From an uncultured Sphingomonas sp. (GTDB lineage Bacteria > Pseudomonadota > Alphaproteobacteria > Sphingomonadales > Sphingomonadaceae), in assembly GCA_902806295.1 (NCBI GenBank), contig CADCWB010000241.1, positions 1 through 15,451 on the forward strand: DNA of 15,451 nucleotides. Reading direction: 5' to 3'. This document shows positions 14,499-15,451 of this stretch, piece after piece. How positions within the stretch are numbered: the first letter of the stretch is position 1; each line of letters starts with the position of its first letter. A program made the position numbers and the translations under genes. Under the pieces are notes generated by a model. It did no database searches, was not told where the DNA came from, and was given only the letters and a program-made list of their open reading frames with translations.

Positions 14499-15023
14499 TT
14501 ATCGTACGGTCCCAAGCAGCTGCTGCGCTTGTTGCAGGTGCGACGTTACGATCGGCACTGCGCTGCCGGCGGTCTGCCGCAGCGCGGGTACGTCGCCGCT
14601 CTGCGCGTAGCCGCCGTTGATCGCCAGCGCTTGCTGATGCGAGGGGACCTGCTGCGCAAGGTAAAGGCGGTCGATCCCGGCGGGCGGTGCGGCATGCAGT
14701 TGGCCGATCTGCGCCTTCTGCTGTGGGCTGAGCTCGGGCGGCGGCGGCATCACGCCCGCGCTCTTGGCGGTCGCGAGCGTCAGGTTGGTCGTCTGAGTAT
14801 GGTGGTCGATCAGCATGGTGGCATAGCTGCGTACCGCAGGGTTCTGGCTCTTCTGAAGCAGGATCATGCTGCTGGTAATCTCGAACACGTCACCGGCACC
14901 CGCGTGGAAGATGTACGCATTAGCCTGGGTGGTCGCTGCGGCCTGCGGCGGGGTGGGGAGCGTCGCTCCGGCCGAAGCGGACACCATCGCCAACGCTGCA
15001 CCAAGGGCGTGCATCCGCTCCAC
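14499..15023 (-). CDS. Exported DUF4142 protein
   Basis: I place the start at GTG 15023 (174 residues) because AGGAGA lies 6 nt upstream at good spacing; a TTG at 15029 is too close to that site, and an ATG at 15014 is the other option. The N-terminus is a signal peptide (HALGAALAMVSASAGA). The mature part, with AGAGDVFEITSSMILLQKSQ and SYATMLIDHHTQTTNLTL, matches DUF4142, a ferritin-like helical-bundle family of envelope proteins often linked to stress responses; its biochemical role is not known. H-H and E residues are present, but metal binding is not shown. The upstream region carries a candidate EcfG-type promoter reading toward this gene. Confidence 0.82.
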   Translation of the reverse strand: MERMHALGAALAMVSASAGATLPTPPQAAATTQANAYIFHAGAGDVFEITSSMILLQKSQNPAVRSYATMLIDHHTQTTNLTLATAKSAGVMPPPPELSPQQKAQIGQLHAAPPAGIDRLYLAQQVPSHQQALAINGGYAQSGDVPALRQTAGSAVPIVTSHLQQAQQLLGTVR

Positions 15024-15067
15024 CGGCAATCTCCTGTTCGCTTGCGAAATCTACTCAACTCCTCAGC

Positions 15068-15092
15068 GGAACCCACGCTAAACATTCTCGTT
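15068..15092 (+). promoter_or_regulatory. Candidate EcfG (general stress sigma factor) promoter, plus strand
   Basis: GGAAC at 15068-15072 and CGTT at 15089-15092 are separated by 16 bp. This matches the published EcfG consensus of alphaproteobacteria (GGAAC, 16-17 bp, CGTT). Transcription would start near 15099, leaving a leader of about 37 nt before the ATG at 15136. It would place the downstream gene in the general stress regulon. Confidence 0.65.
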
Positions 15093-15094
15093 CC
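15070..15094 (-). promoter_or_regulatory. Candidate overlapping EcfG-type promoter, minus strand
   Basis: On the minus strand GGAAC (15094-15090) is followed after 16 bp by GGTT (15073-15070), one base off CGTT. It points at the DUF4142 gene, with a leader of about 40 nt, and shares nearly all its bases with the plus-strand site, because the 27-bp block 15068-15094 begins GGAAC and ends GTTCC. Confidence 0.45.
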
Positions 15095-15135
15095 CCAGGC
15101 GAGTTCAATATTTGTTTACTGGGAAAGGGGTCAGC

Positions 15136-15451
15136 ATGCGCCTGTTCATCACATCGACCATGGCGGGAGCCGTTAGCGCGCTGACCCTTGTTGCCGGGGC
15201 TCCGGTGTCGGCTCAGCTGTCGCCCGCCAACGCTCCGCAGGGGCAGCCGGGCATCCCGGCCAGCGGGGCTCCCGTCGATGCCGACAATCAGGCTGTGGTC
15301 GATGCCTTGATGAGGACGCTCAAGCTGCGCCCTTATCACACGCTGACGCCCGCCGAGGCCAGGCGGCAGCCGACCTTTACCGATGGGGTGAACGAAGTTC
15401 TGCGCGCGCAGGGCCGCCCCACGACGCCGCCGGCTGGCACGACCGAGCGGA
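15136..15451 (+). CDS. Exported protein, N-terminus; probable alpha/beta-hydrolase esterase (partial)
   Basis: The gene runs off the window after 105 codons. The ATG at 15136 has AAAGGGG about 7 nt upstream. The first 26 residues (ending TLVAGAPVSA) form a signal peptide, followed by a Pro/Gly-rich stretch. The segment LTPAEARRQPTFTDGVNEVL (about 75-94) resembles the pre-domain of secreted acetylesterase/lipase-type alpha/beta hydrolases, where L-T-P-x-x-A-R-x-Q-P-T-x-x-D-x-V is common just before the catalytic fold. The catalytic Ser, Asp and His would lie beyond the window, so the call is provisional. It is divergent from the DUF4142 gene and sits downstream of a candidate EcfG promoter. 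Confidence 0.55.
   Translation, partial: MRLFITSTMAGAVSALTLVAGAPVSAQLSPANAPQGQPGIPASGAPVDADNQAVVDALMRTLKLRPYHTLTPAEARRQPTFTDGVNEVLRAQGRPTTPPAGTTER

Overview
The window looks like chromosomal DNA of a GC-rich alphaproteobacterium, most likely a sphingomonad (Sphingomonas or a close relative). This is inferred from the gene content: DUF1489, CarD, sucC next to etfBA, paired GIN-domain proteins and DUF4142. It is also suggested by two sites resembling promoters of the alphaproteobacterial general stress sigma factor EcfG. No database search was possible. There are no rRNA or tRNA genes, CRISPR arrays, insertion sequences or phage genes, and no gap above 200 bp lacks a gene.

Layout. Positions 1-528 (+) hold the tail of a magnesium transporter (MgtE) and a DUF1489 protein. 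Positions 525-1994 (-) hold two exported GIN/DUF2807 beta-helix proteins, the upstream one a lipoprotein with six AGSG rungs. Positions 2103-3980 (-) hold carD, with a hairpin after it, and the translesion polymerase gene dinB. Positions 4017-7199 (+) hold an energy-metabolism cluster: sucC, a small coiled-coil protein, etfB and etfA. A small two-helix membrane protein follows at 7295-7465 (+).

Positions 11400 down to 7462 (-) form a tight four-gene run: osmC, nhaA, a DUF885-like HEGYPGHH lipoprotein and an HDAC/acetylpolyamine amidohydrolase-type deacetylase. The last three genes overlap. Positions 11486-13686 (+) hold a DHH-family phosphoesterase overlapping uvsE (UV damage endonuclease) by 4 bp, closed by a perfect 12-bp hairpin. 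Positions 13730-15023 (-) hold a secreted EF-hand protein and a DUF4142 protein. Positions 15136-15451 (+) hold the start of an exported protein that resembles the N-terminus of alpha/beta-hydrolase esterases.

Most of this is ordinary housekeeping and stress biology, and I do not see an unambiguous new defence or mobile system. The best leads are: (1) a nearly symmetric pair of divergent EcfG-type promoters between the DUF4142 gene and the esterase-like gene; (2) the translationally coupled DHH phosphoesterase-UvsE pair, a candidate nick-and-resect UV repair module; (3) the overlapping chain of antiporter, metallopeptidase-like lipoprotein and deacetylase; (4) the unequally decayed GIN paralogue pair; and (5) sucC linked to etfBA rather than to sucD.
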